From positions 8,368,617 through 8,432,616 of the forward strand of contig NC_049988.1 of NCBI RefSeq assembly GCF_000003815.2: DNA of 64,000 nt, in the 5' to 3' direction. Positions 35,801 to 42,635 of the stretch are shown here, piece by piece. Below the pieces are notes generated by a model. The model had not been told where the DNA came from and ran no database searches. It saw only the letters and a program-made list of their open reading frames with translations. Source of the DNA: Branchiostoma floridae. Taxonomy: Eukaryota; Chordata; Leptocardii; Amphioxiformes; Branchiostomatidae. The stretch's first letter is position 1. Every line of letters starts with the position of its first letter. A program made the position numbers and the translations under genes.

Positions 35801-37181
35801 GCAGCTGGCTTTTTGTTGTGATGCAAGACATACATGCCTTAAGGTGTGTAAAGGTAATTATGTGTTAGTTACAAAACACATGTAGGTACATGCTTGTGTA
35901 ACTTCTAGCTGAGTGACTTGGAACCACCACTGAGTTACTCAAAGATTTTAAATTAGTAGATTTGAATTCACACAGAAGACCTAAGTAATGGTTGCAATTT
36001 TTGGCATACTGTAACAGGGTAAAGTGTAAGCAACAACAACAAAAAGATGATTGCAGATAGCAAGACTCGACTCAACTCTACTCCTAAGGCCAGAAAAGCT
36101 TTCAAACCACAGCTAGAACATGGTTCAAGAAAGGAAACAAAACTCTAGCAAATGTTTTGAATACATGTGTAGCATAAATTGTATGAAATGATAATCTCTG
36201 ATATCAATGATTCAATGGCATATTAATGATATTGACTTTAAAACTAAGGAAATGACTATTGTTTATCTGGTAAGGCATAAAGCAACAATCTGCATCCTTA
36301 AAGAGAATCAGATGTGCGATTTCCCATGTCTACAAATTTCAAAGCCTTTTGTGACTCAACAACAGCAAAAGCTGATAAACACATCAAACAAGCTTAAACG
36401 TTAAGTAGGACCTGAACATACACATGAATCTCTAATTAGCTATACCAACTTGCAAATAACTTCTGATACCACATGGATGTAATGAAAATAAGGTAGGATA
36501 TGTTTATAAATATTGCTGTATGGTAGGTCGGATCTAAACTAAACACAGACACAGCTGACCGCTCTGCTATGTAAAGTGCTGAGTCCGAAAATTCTCAAGA
36601 GGGGACTTGTATCCACAACATTCAATTTCTAAATGTGCATACAAAACAATTATCAAAACACTGATGTCTCATATTACACAGCAATTTATCAGTTGTTACT
36701 TAACAGACCCAAACATTGGATGTACATTGATAAAGATCTTATTTTCCTCAATTTCAAAGTTTGATATTGAAAGTCAATTTTCAATTCAGTAGCAAAAACC
36801 CGTAAACTGCAGTCGTTTACGTTGTAACCTTTTTTTGTTCCTGTAATGCTCTACTCTAATCTTGAAAAAAGCTAATTAGATGGGAACATCAGACAATGGC
36901 AAAGCCATCTTGTAGAAGTTACAACCATTCCATCACAAAAACAGATAACATGATACAAGCATCTGATTTCTGTCTTACTTGACAGTTGCATTTGAACGCA
37001 CTGACCTTATCCTTGACCAACCAAATGTCCTCCATGTCTCCGAACTTCTCGAAGGCGTACTTGAGCTCGGCCTCGGTGTGGTTCTTACTGCAGACGATGA
37101 AGATGCGGGAGTTTGGCGGATTGTCCATGTCGATGAGTCGGGAGGAGCCCAGTTTGATGACACTGCCGCTGCCTCCGTTCC
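2231..37181 (-). CDS. RBM45: RBM45 (RNA-binding motif protein 45, Drb1-like), nine coding exons, 5' end missing
   Basis: Spliced CDS: complement of joined exons 37006-37181, 27409-27525, 16885-17140, 10045-10188, 8416-8613, 7890-8040, 4656-4758, 2923-3068 and 2231-2429. The sum is 1490 bases: two bases of a split codon, 495 codons and TGA. Counting from the first whole codon, four RRM-type domains appear. RRM1 (about 25-95) has RNP2 RIFIVC and RNP1 [11 protein letters not shown]2 (about 120-182) has RLFLVI and [11 protein letters not shown]3 (about 257-335) has WLYIIV and GCAYARY; RRM4 (about 410-482) has RLFIVC and NYGYAKY. The C-terminus has a basic KRPRTSS tail, in the place of the nuclear-localisation tail of vertebrate RBM45. 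Order, spacing and phrases such as [21 protein letters not shown] and RLKVMLAD match RBM45 specifically rather than RRM proteins in general. The family binds RNA in nucleus and cytoplasm, is expressed in developing neurons and oligomerises. The start codon is not seen: the first exon here opens with a split codon after a strong acceptor. Confidence 0.95.
2564..2743. mobile_element. 180-bp foldback (MITE-like) element in the last RBM45 intron
   Basis: The ends are inverted copies: ctttaccatctcagccca at 2564-2581 against tgggctgagttggtaaag at 2726-2743, 17 of 18 positions complementary. The inside has two near-direct copies of ttgggccaa(c/g)ttgaccaag and a gggttagggtaaaggttagg patch. No coding capacity. 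It lies between the exons at 2231-2429 and 2923-3068. Confidence 0.65.
2923..3068 (-). CDS. RBM45: RBM45 visible coding exon 8: linker and first half of RRM4
   Basis: The acceptor follows a C-rich tract (gttgccccccctcccccag|ATCC) and the donor is GTCTTCAG|gtaaga. It has 146 bases, phase 0 in and phase 2 out. It encodes [15 protein letters not shown], then [20 protein letters not shown] and ALKDVF, the start of the C-terminal RRM. The human counterpart reads VKERLFIVFNPHPLP and DVLEDIF. Confidence 0.94.
3069..4655 (-). other. RBM45 intron between visible exons 7 and 8
   Basis: GT-AG intron of about 1.6 kb containing the N gap. Apart from the gap I see nothing beyond AT-rich unique-looking sequence; open frames here are short and lack domain patterns. 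Confidence 0.8.
3303..3677. other. Assembly gap (375 N)
   Basis: A run of N inside the intron between visible exons 7 and 8. The flanking sequence is ordinary intron and no RBM45 coding sequence is missing across it, because the phases on both sides join. Confidence 0.99.
4656..4758 (-). CDS. RBM45: RBM45 visible coding exon 7: Pro/Ala-rich linker
   Basis: The acceptor is ttctctctctag|CCCCACG and the donor AACAGG|gtaagg. It has 103 bases: one base completing Ser, then 34 codons ending in phase 0. It encodes [19 protein letters not shown] followed by a Pro/Gly/Phe-rich end. No domain is present; vertebrate RBM45 has a Met/Gln/Ser-rich linker here, so sequence alone would not identify the exon. 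Its splice sites and its phases on both sides fit exactly. Confidence 0.85.
6459..7262. repeat. Tandem array, unit about 256-264 bp, roughly three copies
   Basis: The marker acgggaacat occurs at 6691, 6955 and 7211 (spacings 264 and 256). A first, more diverged copy starts near 6459 (aaacgcgcgtaaa, cgcatctgcttaa). Other repeated markers are gcatcatcgtc, acctgccaaac, cgcatctgcttg and taggggtgttatttttat. The array is richer in CpG than its surroundings. The open frames in it (for example 6915-7289 minus) repeat with the unit and lack domain patterns. Confidence 0.85.
7440..7572 (-). repeat. Dispersed repeat FC, copy 1 (reverse orientation)
   Basis: Read on the minus strand it gives ttttcacaatcaggttcagg, then gatcctctggacctgaacc and a ggtac-like end next to tactcacccct. 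This matches the copies at 11735-11992 and 43768-44015 in order of blocks. It is non-coding. Confidence 0.6.
7890..8040 (-). CDS. RBM45: RBM45 visible coding exon 6: second half of RRM3
   Basis: The acceptor is ccttttgcag|GATGTGCG and the donor CCCAAG|gtacgt. It has 151 bases, phase 1 in and phase 2 out. It encodes the RNP1-like GCAYARY, then [18 protein letters not shown], nearly the same as ASAIYAKYKLHGFQYPPG in vertebrate RBM45, and a flexible [12 protein letters not shown] end. A copy of a dispersed repeat ends only about 25 bases downstream of the donor, so the intron has taken insertions very close to the splice site. Confidence 0.95.
8041..8415 (-). other. RBM45 intron between visible exons 5 and 6
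   Basis: GT-AG intron of 375 bases. It contains an 11-base C run at 8272-8282 and a duplicated cctcaaccctgac segment at about 8220-8260. Confidence 0.85.
8416..8613 (-). CDS. RBM45: RBM45 visible coding exon 5: first half of RRM3
   Basis: The acceptor is ttggtttag|GAGAGATG and the donor TCCAGAG|gtgggg. It has 198 bases, phase 1 in and out. A Pro-rich start ([12 protein letters not shown]) leads into [15 protein letters not shown] and [20 protein letters not shown], the first strands and helix of RRM3. The vertebrate equivalents are the SVVSRVPFTEEQL and IFDIVPGLEYCEVQRD segments. In the human protein this region overlaps the homo-oligomer assembly segment (from memory of the family). Confidence 0.94.
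8614..10044 (-). other. RBM45 intron between visible exons 4 and 5
   Basis: GT-AG intron of about 1.4 kb. I see no element with clear ends and no coding pattern. Confidence 0.8.
10045..10188 (-). CDS. RBM45: RBM45 visible coding exon 4: low-complexity linker between RRM2 and RRM3
   Basis: The acceptor follows a long pyrimidine tract (ctccctcctgtcaatcctgctctccgcag), with the exon opening CGTACAAGCCGG; the donor is CTCACA|gtaagt. It has 144 bases, phase 1 in and out. It encodes [12 protein letters not shown], corresponding to the FRAILAEP segment after RRM2 in human RBM45, then a Ser/Pro/Gly-rich disordered stretch ([20 protein letters not shown]). An ATG lies just above the acceptor (MANPSLL...), but it is inside the pyrimidine tract and is not part of the mature CDS. 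Confidence 0.93.
11735..11992 (+). repeat. Dispersed repeat FC, copy 2
   Basis: It shares with 43768-44015, in the same order: gaggagagtt-atagtaattttnnnaca, acttggtct, accaaacag(a/-)ctcctttttattgcaaaatgga, ttcacaa-ttttcaca, then the ggacctgg/gatcctctggacct block. No open frame and no clear terminal repeats; it may be SINE-like or a fragment of a longer element. Confidence 0.65.
12070..12153. repeat. Minisatellite, 20-21 bp unit, four copies
   Basis: The unit resembles taaactgctagtgatttgct; starts at 12070, 12091, 12112 and 12132. Copies differ by a few substitutions and one base in length. Confidence 0.85.
13615..13654 (-). ncRNA. Hammerhead-like hairpin motif A (candidate)
   Basis: The minus strand reads CUGAUGA, one extra A, a stem AGACAA closed by UUGUCU over loop CGGAUG, then GAAA and CGUC. 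CUGAUGA...GAAA with a downstream GUC is the hammerhead ribozyme core. The single unpaired A before stem II departs from the canonical core, stem I is weak, and stem III could only form through the self-complementary ACGU of two molecules. Activity is not claimed. Confidence 0.35.
13741..13788 (-). ncRNA. Hammerhead-like hairpin motif B (candidate)
   Basis: The minus strand reads UUGCC, then CUGAAGA, one extra A, stem GGUGAC closed by GUCACC over loop AGACG, then GAAACGUC and GGUGA. UUGCC and GGUGA can pair as stem I (two G-U pairs), stem II has six pairs, and ACGU is self-complementary with a GUC triplet after it. The extra A before stem II is the main departure from the hammerhead consensus. 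Diverged relatives lie at 27268-27305 and 40013-40050 on the plus strand. Confidence 0.38.
14036..14207. mobile_element. 172-bp foldback element inside the 13.6-14.25 kb complex
   Basis: The ends ggagagatctctttggagag (14036 onward) and ctctcctagagatctctcc (to 14207) are inverted copies over about 23-24 bases with one or two differences. A related ggagagcagg block recurs internally at about 14110. Confidence 0.65.
16432..16525 (+). repeat. Dispersed repeat related to 21775-21870
   Basis: Both copies share ccaga-tata, ctggtc/ttggtcagaatat, gccaggggngtattc and gcctgctatnccag. It is non-coding, and I cannot place the ends. Confidence 0.4.
16885..17140 (-). CDS. RBM45: RBM45 visible coding exon 3: linker and RRM2
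   Basis: The acceptor tttgcag is followed by GTGATGGTAGCC and the donor is GACAAAA|gtgagt. It has 256 bases, phase 0 in and phase 1 out. It encodes [14 protein letters not shown], the highly conserved linker after RRM1, then almost all of RRM2: RNP2 RLFLVI, helix 1 [11 protein letters not shown]1 KGFGYVKY and the final ALENCDK. The dangling A joins CG of the next exon to give Thr (ENCDK-T-YKP). Confidence 0.96.
19330..19700 (+). mobile_element. SINE-like repeat with tRNA-type promoter boxes
   Basis: An A-box-like tggcatcgagg (about 19454) and a B-box-like ggcttgattcc (about 19518) are spaced as in a tRNA-derived head. They are followed by tgtgtccttgagaaa and a ccccctggtgtacattgtaaatgggtac tail, ending in a 12-base G run. 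A tgtccttgggcaaggcac / aaatgggtacc body is common in tRNA-derived SINEs of marine invertebrates as I remember them; the exact family was not checked. Confidence 0.45.
21118..21341. mobile_element. Foldback element, family IV, copy 1
   Basis: The left arm taacgctagttcaccttta... through ttaacctttatgtatctgttgta is inverted at the right arm (tacaacagatataggttac through taaaggtgaaccagcgtta). The arms are about 50-70 bp, imperfect. A second copy is at 42284-42435. Confidence 0.65.
22011..22215. mobile_element. MITE family I, copy 1
   Basis: It begins tactgtaaatgcagaaat and ends tacatttacagta, giving inverted ends of about 13 bases bordered by TA. The body alternates ttcgcggtgg and accgcgaa-type blocks and carries the family marker gactacagtgcatggtgctacc. 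Non-coding, 205 bp. Confidence 0.8.
24680..24850 (+). mobile_element. SINE-like repeat (candidate)
   Basis: A B-box-like gtgtttcgagccctg at about 24718-24732 follows an acctgcatacaagcatgcagg segment. Downstream is ttaaggaacccacaacacttatcaatacgagtg, a phrase I associate with tRNA-derived repeats of invertebrates. The ends are not defined. Confidence 0.35.
25581..25950. mobile_element. 370-bp element with 14-bp terminal inverted repeats, family III copy 1
   Basis: It starts agggttctagccag and ends ctggctagaaccct: a perfect 14-bp inverted pair. A second copy in the opposite orientation is at 43100-43479; the two share the atttttagcataacgggcc / taccaccacgctaaaat blocks. There is no open frame of note and no clear target duplication. 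Confidence 0.75.
27004..27205. mobile_element. MITE family I, copy 2 (reverse orientation)
   Basis: It starts tactgcatttaagtttgcgggg (the terminal tactgtaaatgcattt has lost a few bases) and ends tttctgcatttacagta. The marker caccatgcactgtagtctct is present inverted relative to copy 1. It sits about 200 bases from RBM45 visible exon 2, next to a diverged hammerhead-like hairpin (27268-27305). Confidence 0.75.
27409..27525 (-). CDS. RBM45: RBM45 visible coding exon 2: second half of RRM1
   Basis: The acceptor tttttctgtag is followed by AACACCAAAGAG and the donor is CTCAAG|gtgggt. The exon has 117 bases, 39 whole codons, with phase 0 on both sides. It encodes [15 protein letters not shown], with the RNP1 octamer KGVAYIKY, then [17 protein letters not shown]. 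The preceding exon ends in KDK, so the join reads KDK-NTKESKG, as in vertebrate RBM45 (KDK/RDK followed by HTKESKG). Confidence 0.95.
29151..29334. mobile_element. MITE family I, decayed copy
   Basis: It begins tactgtaaat and ends aatttacagta. In between are tttgcaatggttttatttctctgg (cf. ttcgcggtgg...ttcgcgg), gactacagtaacag and gtccttttccc in family order. Nearly all CpG of the family have been lost. Confidence 0.55.
29752..29848. repeat. (TG)n microsatellite
   Basis: About 97 bases of TG repeats with a few TGCG or TATG interruptions. Frames across it give His-Thr chains on the minus strand, which are not coding. Confidence 0.98.
29849..30060 (+). repeat. Repeat-like segment anchored on the (TG)n tract
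   Basis: The sequence directly after the tract (aacaagataacttaagaatggctggatggattgttttcatacttggtgtgttgg) is of a kind I have seen following TG tracts in other invertebrate genomes, which suggests a dispersed element end. There is no second copy in the window, so this rests on memory. Confidence 0.3.
31398..32996 (-). pseudogene. Reverse transcriptase part of the retrotransposon (main frame)
   Basis: The open frame runs from a stop just above 32996 to TAA at 31398-31400. Counting from the TTG codon at 32879 (493 residues): fingers with [18 protein letters not shown] (about 49-66), motif [12 protein letters not shown] (about 117-127), [13 protein letters not shown] (about 178-190), catalytic YADD (208-211) and thumb [12 protein letters not shown]. 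The rest is a C-terminal region with several conserved His and Tyr positions, ending LQKWW. The catalytic Asp residues are intact. The protein cannot be made as one chain because the upstream part is in another frame. Confidence 0.88.
32941..33372 (-). pseudogene. N-terminal reverse transcriptase region of the retrotransposon (shifted frame)
   Basis: 143 codons in another frame: a basic helical stretch ([20 protein letters not shown]), then [14 protein letters not shown] and [16 protein letters not shown], the usual segment between endonuclease and reverse transcriptase in this superfamily. It overlaps the main frame at 32941-32996. The break is probably a one- or two-base indel near the A run at 32973-32981. 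A stop closes the frame upstream at 33379-33381. Confidence 0.8.
34447..34633. repeat. (GAGT)n microsatellite
   Basis: About 190 bases of gagt repeats, pure in its second half and with gaaagt and acatac interruptions in the first. The minus-strand frames give Thr-His-Ser-Leu chains and are not coding. Confidence 0.98.
37006..37181 (-). CDS. RBM45: RBM45 visible coding exon 1: N-terminal tail and first half of RRM1
   Basis: The acceptor is a pyrimidine-rich tract ending ttctgtag just above 37181; the donor is AAG|gtcagt at 37005. The exon opens with two bases (GG) that finish a codon begun in an unseen upstream exon, then encodes 58 residues. A Gly/Ser-rich tail ([13 protein letters not shown]) is followed by [10 protein letters not shown], which is RRM1 strand 1 with RNP2, and the exon ends at DIWLVKDK. 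An internal ATG (MDNPPNSR) could in principle start translation, but vertebrate RBM45 has about 20-25 residues before this point that resemble the Gly/Ser tail, so an upstream start is likelier. The reading frame is also open above the acceptor to about 37284, which is probably chance. Confidence 0.93.
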
Positions 37182-38457
37182 CTACAGAAGAATGTGCAGA
37201 AAAGACCAGACCACGTTGGGTGAATGGCAACCAGTTAATACAAACACTGCCTGCCTTTTTTTTACGCCCTAGCTGGCTCCCCACTGTAACACTAACAACA
37301 GATGTAGAATTCTGCCCTCATGTGGTTTCTTCCAGTCTCCAAAGGAGGCAGTCCTGAAAAACTCATTAAAACTTCAACCCATTCCTCAGTGGGGGAGTGG
37401 GTAGCTCTCTTTCTTCCATCCATCCCTCAAGAAAACTGCCTAACCTTGACACCCCTTACCAGGTAAGAGTGTACAGTTTCAATTCCATCAAGCGCCAGGA
37501 TCCTTTTTGTAATGACACCTAGCCCAGAATACCAAATGTATTTTCGCAGCACTTGGAAATCGGTAGAGCCAAGGATATAATGTACTTGCCTTAGGCTTTG
37601 ACAAGTGGTTTCTATCACTGCTAGATCTGACCTATCCCTGAACTTTTGCTCTACATCCTAAGCACCAGAAGCCTGGTCAGTGTTGGGTGCAGCACAGTTC
37701 ACAATTGCAAGGAGGTTGCAGAACTTGAGATGCAAGACTAGTTTCTGCAACCATAATAGCTGACTCCCATATAAAGGTGAGTACAATCCAGGTATCTTTG
37801 AAGTTCTTAGATATGAGTTATTGTAAAGCACATGTCCTGACCTTCTGTTTTCTGTTTTCTAATCTTCTTCCATTTCTAAGAAGTTGCGACCAGGCTAGAG
37901 CGACCATAAGGTGTCCTAGATTTTCTTTGCACATGGGGAGATCTTGAGTTAGAATATAAGAATCTTCACTGATATTTTGTGCGATACAATATTATACTAC
38001 CTGTGGTGACTTTTTCTCCTGTCAGATTGTTGAGTTAATAACTTTATACGAACCAAGCAATTGCTTGTTTGGTGAGCACTGTAAAGGAAATGCATACATA
38101 TAAATTTAAAGAAATTAATCATGCTCTCTAATTACAGGTACGATTCAAAAGTAGACTCTGAGAGGGACTTTTTTTATGTTTGATAGAAGTTGCCACACCT
38201 AAATTTCTAACATAACTGTCCTAAATTAAAAGTTTATCCAGTATCTATGTCATTGCAAAGTTTTTCATTAGATAAGGATGCTCTAGTCAGATGCACATGT
38301 CTTACATCAACCCCACCTCAGCTGAGTGCACCAGTGAGTGGCAGGATAATTGATGGCATGTCCTATCCTAAAGATCAGGTGTGCTTAACTTGTCCTGTAT
38401 GTTTGTTTTGAGTCTACATAAAATGCTGTGGATTGAAATGTGGGAATGTAATGGACC

Positions 38458-38640
38458 AGTGTTCTAGCCAACCTGAAACTTTTTTCAATGTCCCCTTGAT
38501 TTTGAATTTGAATGGAAATCCTGTCGAAGGCGTGACATTCTTAGGTGGGTTGGGGATATGCTCCCCGGAAAAGTTTTTAAATCTAGACCCTCTAAAATGC
38601 TATTTCCTTTATTTTGAGGGGGGAATTTTGCTGAATTAGA
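38458..38640 (-). repeat. Dispersed 'cggcgctc' repeat family, copy 1
   Basis: Read on the minus strand it has ggaaatagcattttagagg, gtctagattt, ttttccggggagcatatcccc, cgccttcgacagga and an end ggttggctagaacact. The same blocks occur in the same order at 41352-41630, 51262-51900 and 59976-60290. Confidence 0.65.
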
Positions 38641-40012
38641 CTCAGCTTGGTTCCATTAACCAAGTTTGTAAAAATTACAAGAATATTAAGCTAACCAGAA
38701 AAGAACACATCACTGTTATACCAACATCCGGCCCAGGACAGCATTTTTTCCCTTAAAGATTAATATGATTAAGGTTGTGTACCTTTTATTGAACGTTTTG
38801 AGTTTGAACAGAACAGAACAAGCAATCTACAAACGATAAGTCTTACATTTTACCTATCTTAACAAGTGATTGCCATAAGATTGGAATGGCTCCCTGCCAG
38901 CAACCTGTTGTCATTGGAAATAAAATGTCCTTTACCAAGGTTAAATAAAAATGATACAGCTCCCTAGGGAACTAGGATATACACTAATGGAAAAAGTAAA
39001 CAGGGAAATGTTATTAACCATAGACCAGGAGCTTCCACTTGCCTTAGCCATTACATATGAACAATCACACAGACCCTTTCCCCTTTTTCTGATGTATTGT
39101 CAGCACTTTTGTGTGAAAGATACTGTTACTATTGACATAGGTCTATCCAGATGGAACCAATATGTAAAGGTTGTAGTTAAAAGGTTATTCCATTAAACAG
39201 GTTTGGTAGGGGTGGTAAGGTGTACAATTTTTTTGCACTCTTTGATTTGTGTTCAACTATTAGTGATCCTAACCTATTACGTCTTCTGTGTTTTATAAAA
39301 TCCATTTGATTGCCCACTTGAAAACTTATAATGGAATGTCCCCGTGGTAAAACTAAAGTAGAAAAGCTACACTGCTGGAGAAAATATATAGATGCCTGCC
39401 AAAGCGGCTGTTGCTTGAGGCATAAAGGTTATCCCTCGGCAACAGGCAAGTGCGAGGCAAACACCAGGGATTTAGACAGCTGGCTCCAGCACTGGGGATA
39501 CCAACAAGTTATAAATGATATTCTTAATAAGTCTGAACATGTGGGACCCAATCGTTCAGCCATCTGGGAATATAGCTGTTTCTCTGCCTATTATGTTTTG
39601 GCAATCCTCCCAGAACAAGTATAACATGTGGATAAATATACCATTGTACAAAGCTGCATACACATATATGTATAATGTCACTATATATACACTTAAGATG
39701 AAATGTCGGCAATGTAATTTTACAGACAAATAAAGCCATAGCTTCCTCCCTAATGCAGTTCTAAAGGGTAAAGGTACGGCAATCAAATGTAAACAATACC
39801 AAACGTGTCAAAAATGATAAAAATGCATGCATAGATAACAACAAATCGTTGCAAATAACTTTTACAAATTACACATCTCACTGAGTAGTAAAGCTCTTAA
39901 TTCACATCCAGGAGGTAACGTAGCATAGATAGCGGACTTGATGGTCCAGTATCTATCTGTCAATCACCTTCCCTTGGGCAAAACTGATTGGTCCACTTTG
40001 TACTATCCATTG

Positions 40013-40050
40013 CCCTGAGAAAGGTGACAGAAGGTCACCTGAATGTGGAC
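40013..40050 (+). repeat. Diverged hairpin repeat related to motif B
   Basis: ccctgagaaaggtgacag, then aaggtcacctgaatgtgg, and about 20 bases further ctccctggttgtgaataagg. The stem ggtgac/gtcacc is kept, but the GAAA core is lost (ctgaatg). Confidence 0.5.
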
Positions 40051-41351
40051 TGTTATGTTACTCCCTGGTTGTGAATAAGGAAACCGACGAAATTATTCAC
40101 CGAAATATACCTCATGGACTTCCAATGGTACTTGATCAGTTATCATAATAAAATCAAGAGTTGATTAGAATCTTCTACCAGGTAGGAACTAAAGAATTCC
40201 AATCAAACATTACTGTTCAACTTCAAGTAAAACCTCAAGTCAACACTTTCATGTTTTTGACGGAAAATCTAGAAGCACAATTCTTTTTTCAAATGGCTGA
40301 AAAGAGCTTAAAGATTTAGATTCTAGTCAAATATGATGATTTTTTTAAAATATAAATTGTATAGCACTTCTAAGAAGAGTTTGTCTAGACAGCGCTTTTT
40401 ACAGACTAGCTTTGATCATTGTTGCCAACTATAACACAATGGCAACCTAGTTGTTGAGCATTTCAAAGCTATCATGTATTCAACAAATGGTATAATACAG
40501 GTAAAGTAAACGTGCAGTACAGGTGCTCTTCAACACGTACCTGGCTTTGTACGAAAAATAAATCACCGAATTTCTCAAAGCTAGACAGCCGTGACAACGT
40601 CCTTCTGCAACGTGGGGCGCAAAGTCTAAAATTCCCTGCAACTTGGCAAAAGCTGAGGACCAAGCTTCGAACCTCAAATATTGCTGCCAAGTTGTTGGCA
40701 CTGTCTTCTTTGCATAGATTATTCACCACAGACATGTGCGTCACATCTGCGTTATTCTCTCCTTTTTCTGTGGGGTGATATTATCTATTACTTGATACCA
40801 GTCCCATGAAAAGTTCCAAATTTGGCATTTTCAAAGAGGAATGCCCTCCACCCTATAATCTACATCAACTGTAGTTATAACAGCGGTAGATCATATAGTG
40901 AAATAAACAGTGTCATTTCTCTCAAGCTGCACGACATTGGAGATTATGAGAATTGTGGTGCCAGCTGTTGTATGAATGGGTTCTACTATAGTCAATACTA
41001 GTCCAACATGTAGTAGCAATGCTCAGAAGCTGTCCTTGTTGACAGAAAGGCATATCTATCTACTGGTAATCCAACTTTTGCCATGCTTTTCCCTTGTGGA
41101 TGTTGCCTATGATGATGTTTTAGTACTTATGACATGGTGAGTGAAATCTTTTTGTCTTCAACACCTCCTCGTTCATAGAGAAATTCTACCTGTCCATTTA
41201 CAAGTACAAGACAGTTGTCACTCAACAGTAAGCCGTATTTCTTTGGAATAGATATAAATTTACATGTTTAAGATCACCTATATCTATTATAATGCTCATT
41301 GATTTTCATATACATTGACAGATAAAAGGTTATGGAATCATGATCAGAATC

Positions 41352-41630
41352 AGTGTTCCAGCAAGCATCCGTTCTTCCGTCCTTCGACAGAATTTTAAAG
41401 ATGGAAACAGACAAAAATTTTGTAAAACGTTTTAAGATATTGAACCAAGCTGGTTACCACTAAAATTTGCTCATCAAAATAGATTGAAGAAATTGCGTTT
41501 CAGGGGGTGTAAGTTTCTAAATTTTCCCAGGCGGGGGGGAGCAGATCTCCCTAGGATCGTCGCATCTTCGACAGGATTTCCTATCAAAATCCAGGGGACG
41601 AAAAAAAATTCAAACTGGGACCACTGGAAG
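41352..41630 (+). repeat. Dispersed 'cggcgctc' repeat family, copy 2
   Basis: It starts agtgttccagcaagcatccg, then ttccgtccttcgacagaattt, then a gaaattgcgtttcag core, ctccctaggatcgtcgcatc and ttcgacaggattt. It ends near actggaagaatagctgg. The 5' part matches 59976-60060 (ttccgtcctttgacggaattt, ggggacagacat). Confidence 0.65.
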
Positions 41631-41829
41631 AATAGCTGGCAACATAATGTTGTCAGCTAAATGTGGATCTCAATAAAGTCAAAGTCAAAGTCAAACACTG
41701 ATCAGAATGTCAGCATTTTACAATTTTGCTCTTGAACAACAGACAACATTAACTTAATAAAACTTGTAGATACAGAACCCAAATATACAAAAAAAGTAAG
41801 GTTGTTAATCTGCCTATTTGCCTAGCAAA

Positions 41830-42041
41830 TACTGTAAATGCAGAAATGTTCGCGGTGGATTGATGTTCGCGGTTTTCGCGGCGGCCGCTTCACCGCGAAT
41901 TTAAAACCACCGCGAAAATTTTTCCATAACAGTAAGAGACTACAGTGCATGGTGCTACCGCGAAATTAAAACCACCGCGAAAAGTCCATTTTCCCGCTAC
42001 CGCGAAATTAAATCCCCGCGAATTTACATGCATTTACAGTA
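41830..42041. mobile_element. MITE family I, best-preserved copy
   Basis: tactgtaaatgcagaaat at the left, catgcatttacagta at the right. The body keeps many CpG in repeated accgcgaa/ttcgcggt blocks, and the marker gactacagtgcatggtgctacc is intact. 212 bp, bordered by TA. Confidence 0.85.
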
Positions 42042-42283
42042 CTAACATACAGTAATAAGGATCCTTTGATCTTTTCATCTCAACAGACATGGTAGCAGAG
42101 GTCAAAGTCTGATGGTTCCAGAGGTCACTATGTCATGGTCCCCGAAGGTCACAATGTCATGTAATTGTTGGTATATCTGTGATATAGTGGCTTAGCAGTC
42201 CAATGCTGGCATGACAAAAGTGCACTTGAGACAGTACAGTAGCATCTATTGGCCATACATTTTTCATATTAGAGGAGAGATTG

Positions 42284-42435
42284 GTAATGCTAATTCTGAG
42301 ACCTTTATCCATATGGTAACCTATATCTGTTGTCTGAAAACAGGGTATTTAGGGATATCAAGTCAACACAGACTGAAACCATTGTCCTAAAATCAATGGA
42401 TATAGGTCACCCTGCAAATAAAGAACTAGCATAAC
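42284..42435. mobile_element. Foldback element, family IV, copy 2
   Basis: The left arm ggtaacctatatctgttgtc and the inner tatttagggatatcaagt match copy 1 (21118-21341) inverted. The right arm ggatataggtcaccctgcaaataaag ends ctagcataac. It lies about 240 bases from a MITE I copy, as copy 1 does at a somewhat greater distance. Confidence 0.6.
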
Positions 42436-42635
42436 ATCTTTATCTTCCAATGACTGAGCTGGTTTCCTGAAGCAAACTTGACTTTTGTCATCTTTGCAAG
42501 AAATGTAATTACAAAGCCAGACTTTTTTTTCATGATAGTCTCCTAATACTAACTTACAGCTGATTTTCCTAGTCTTATATATATATGAAGAAGAGAAATA
42601 CTGTTAAATTCTAACTTGTGTATGGAAAACATCTC

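Larger units (their letters stand above)
27526..37005 (-). other. RBM45 intron between visible exons 1 and 2
   Basis: GT-AG intron of about 9.5 kb splitting RRM1. It contains a decayed MITE I copy (29151-29334), a (GT)n microsatellite (29752-29848) with a repeat-like flank, a non-LTR retrotransposon in the same orientation as the gene (31161-33378) and a (GAGT)n microsatellite (34447-34633). Other parts look unique. Confidence 0.8.
37182..41351. other. Upstream of the first visible RBM45 exon: no gene recognised
   Basis: It is presumably 5' intron of RBM45, since the exon at 37006-37181 begins mid-codon. It contains one copy of the 'cggcgctc' repeat family (38458-38640) and a diverged hairpin repeat (40013-40050). 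An open frame at 40541-40744 (minus) ends in CAG|gtacgt, but its phase does not fit the next exon. Confidence 0.5.

Noticed and set aside
37182-37284. Upstream extension of the reading frame beyond the 37181 acceptor
   Set aside because: A good pyrimidine tract and AG precede 37181, the extension starts at a GTG, and it contains no RBM45-like residues.
39331-39624. 97-codon Cys-rich open frame, plus strand
   Set aside because: Cys spacing fits no family I know; no signal peptide, splice sites or similarity seen.
40541-40744. Minus-strand open frame with ATG ending in CAG|gtacgt, considered as the RBM45 first exon
   Set aside because: It ends in phase 0, while the next exon (37181 downward) needs one leftover base; the frame that would fit has a TGA and no later ATG. 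It could only be a non-coding exon.
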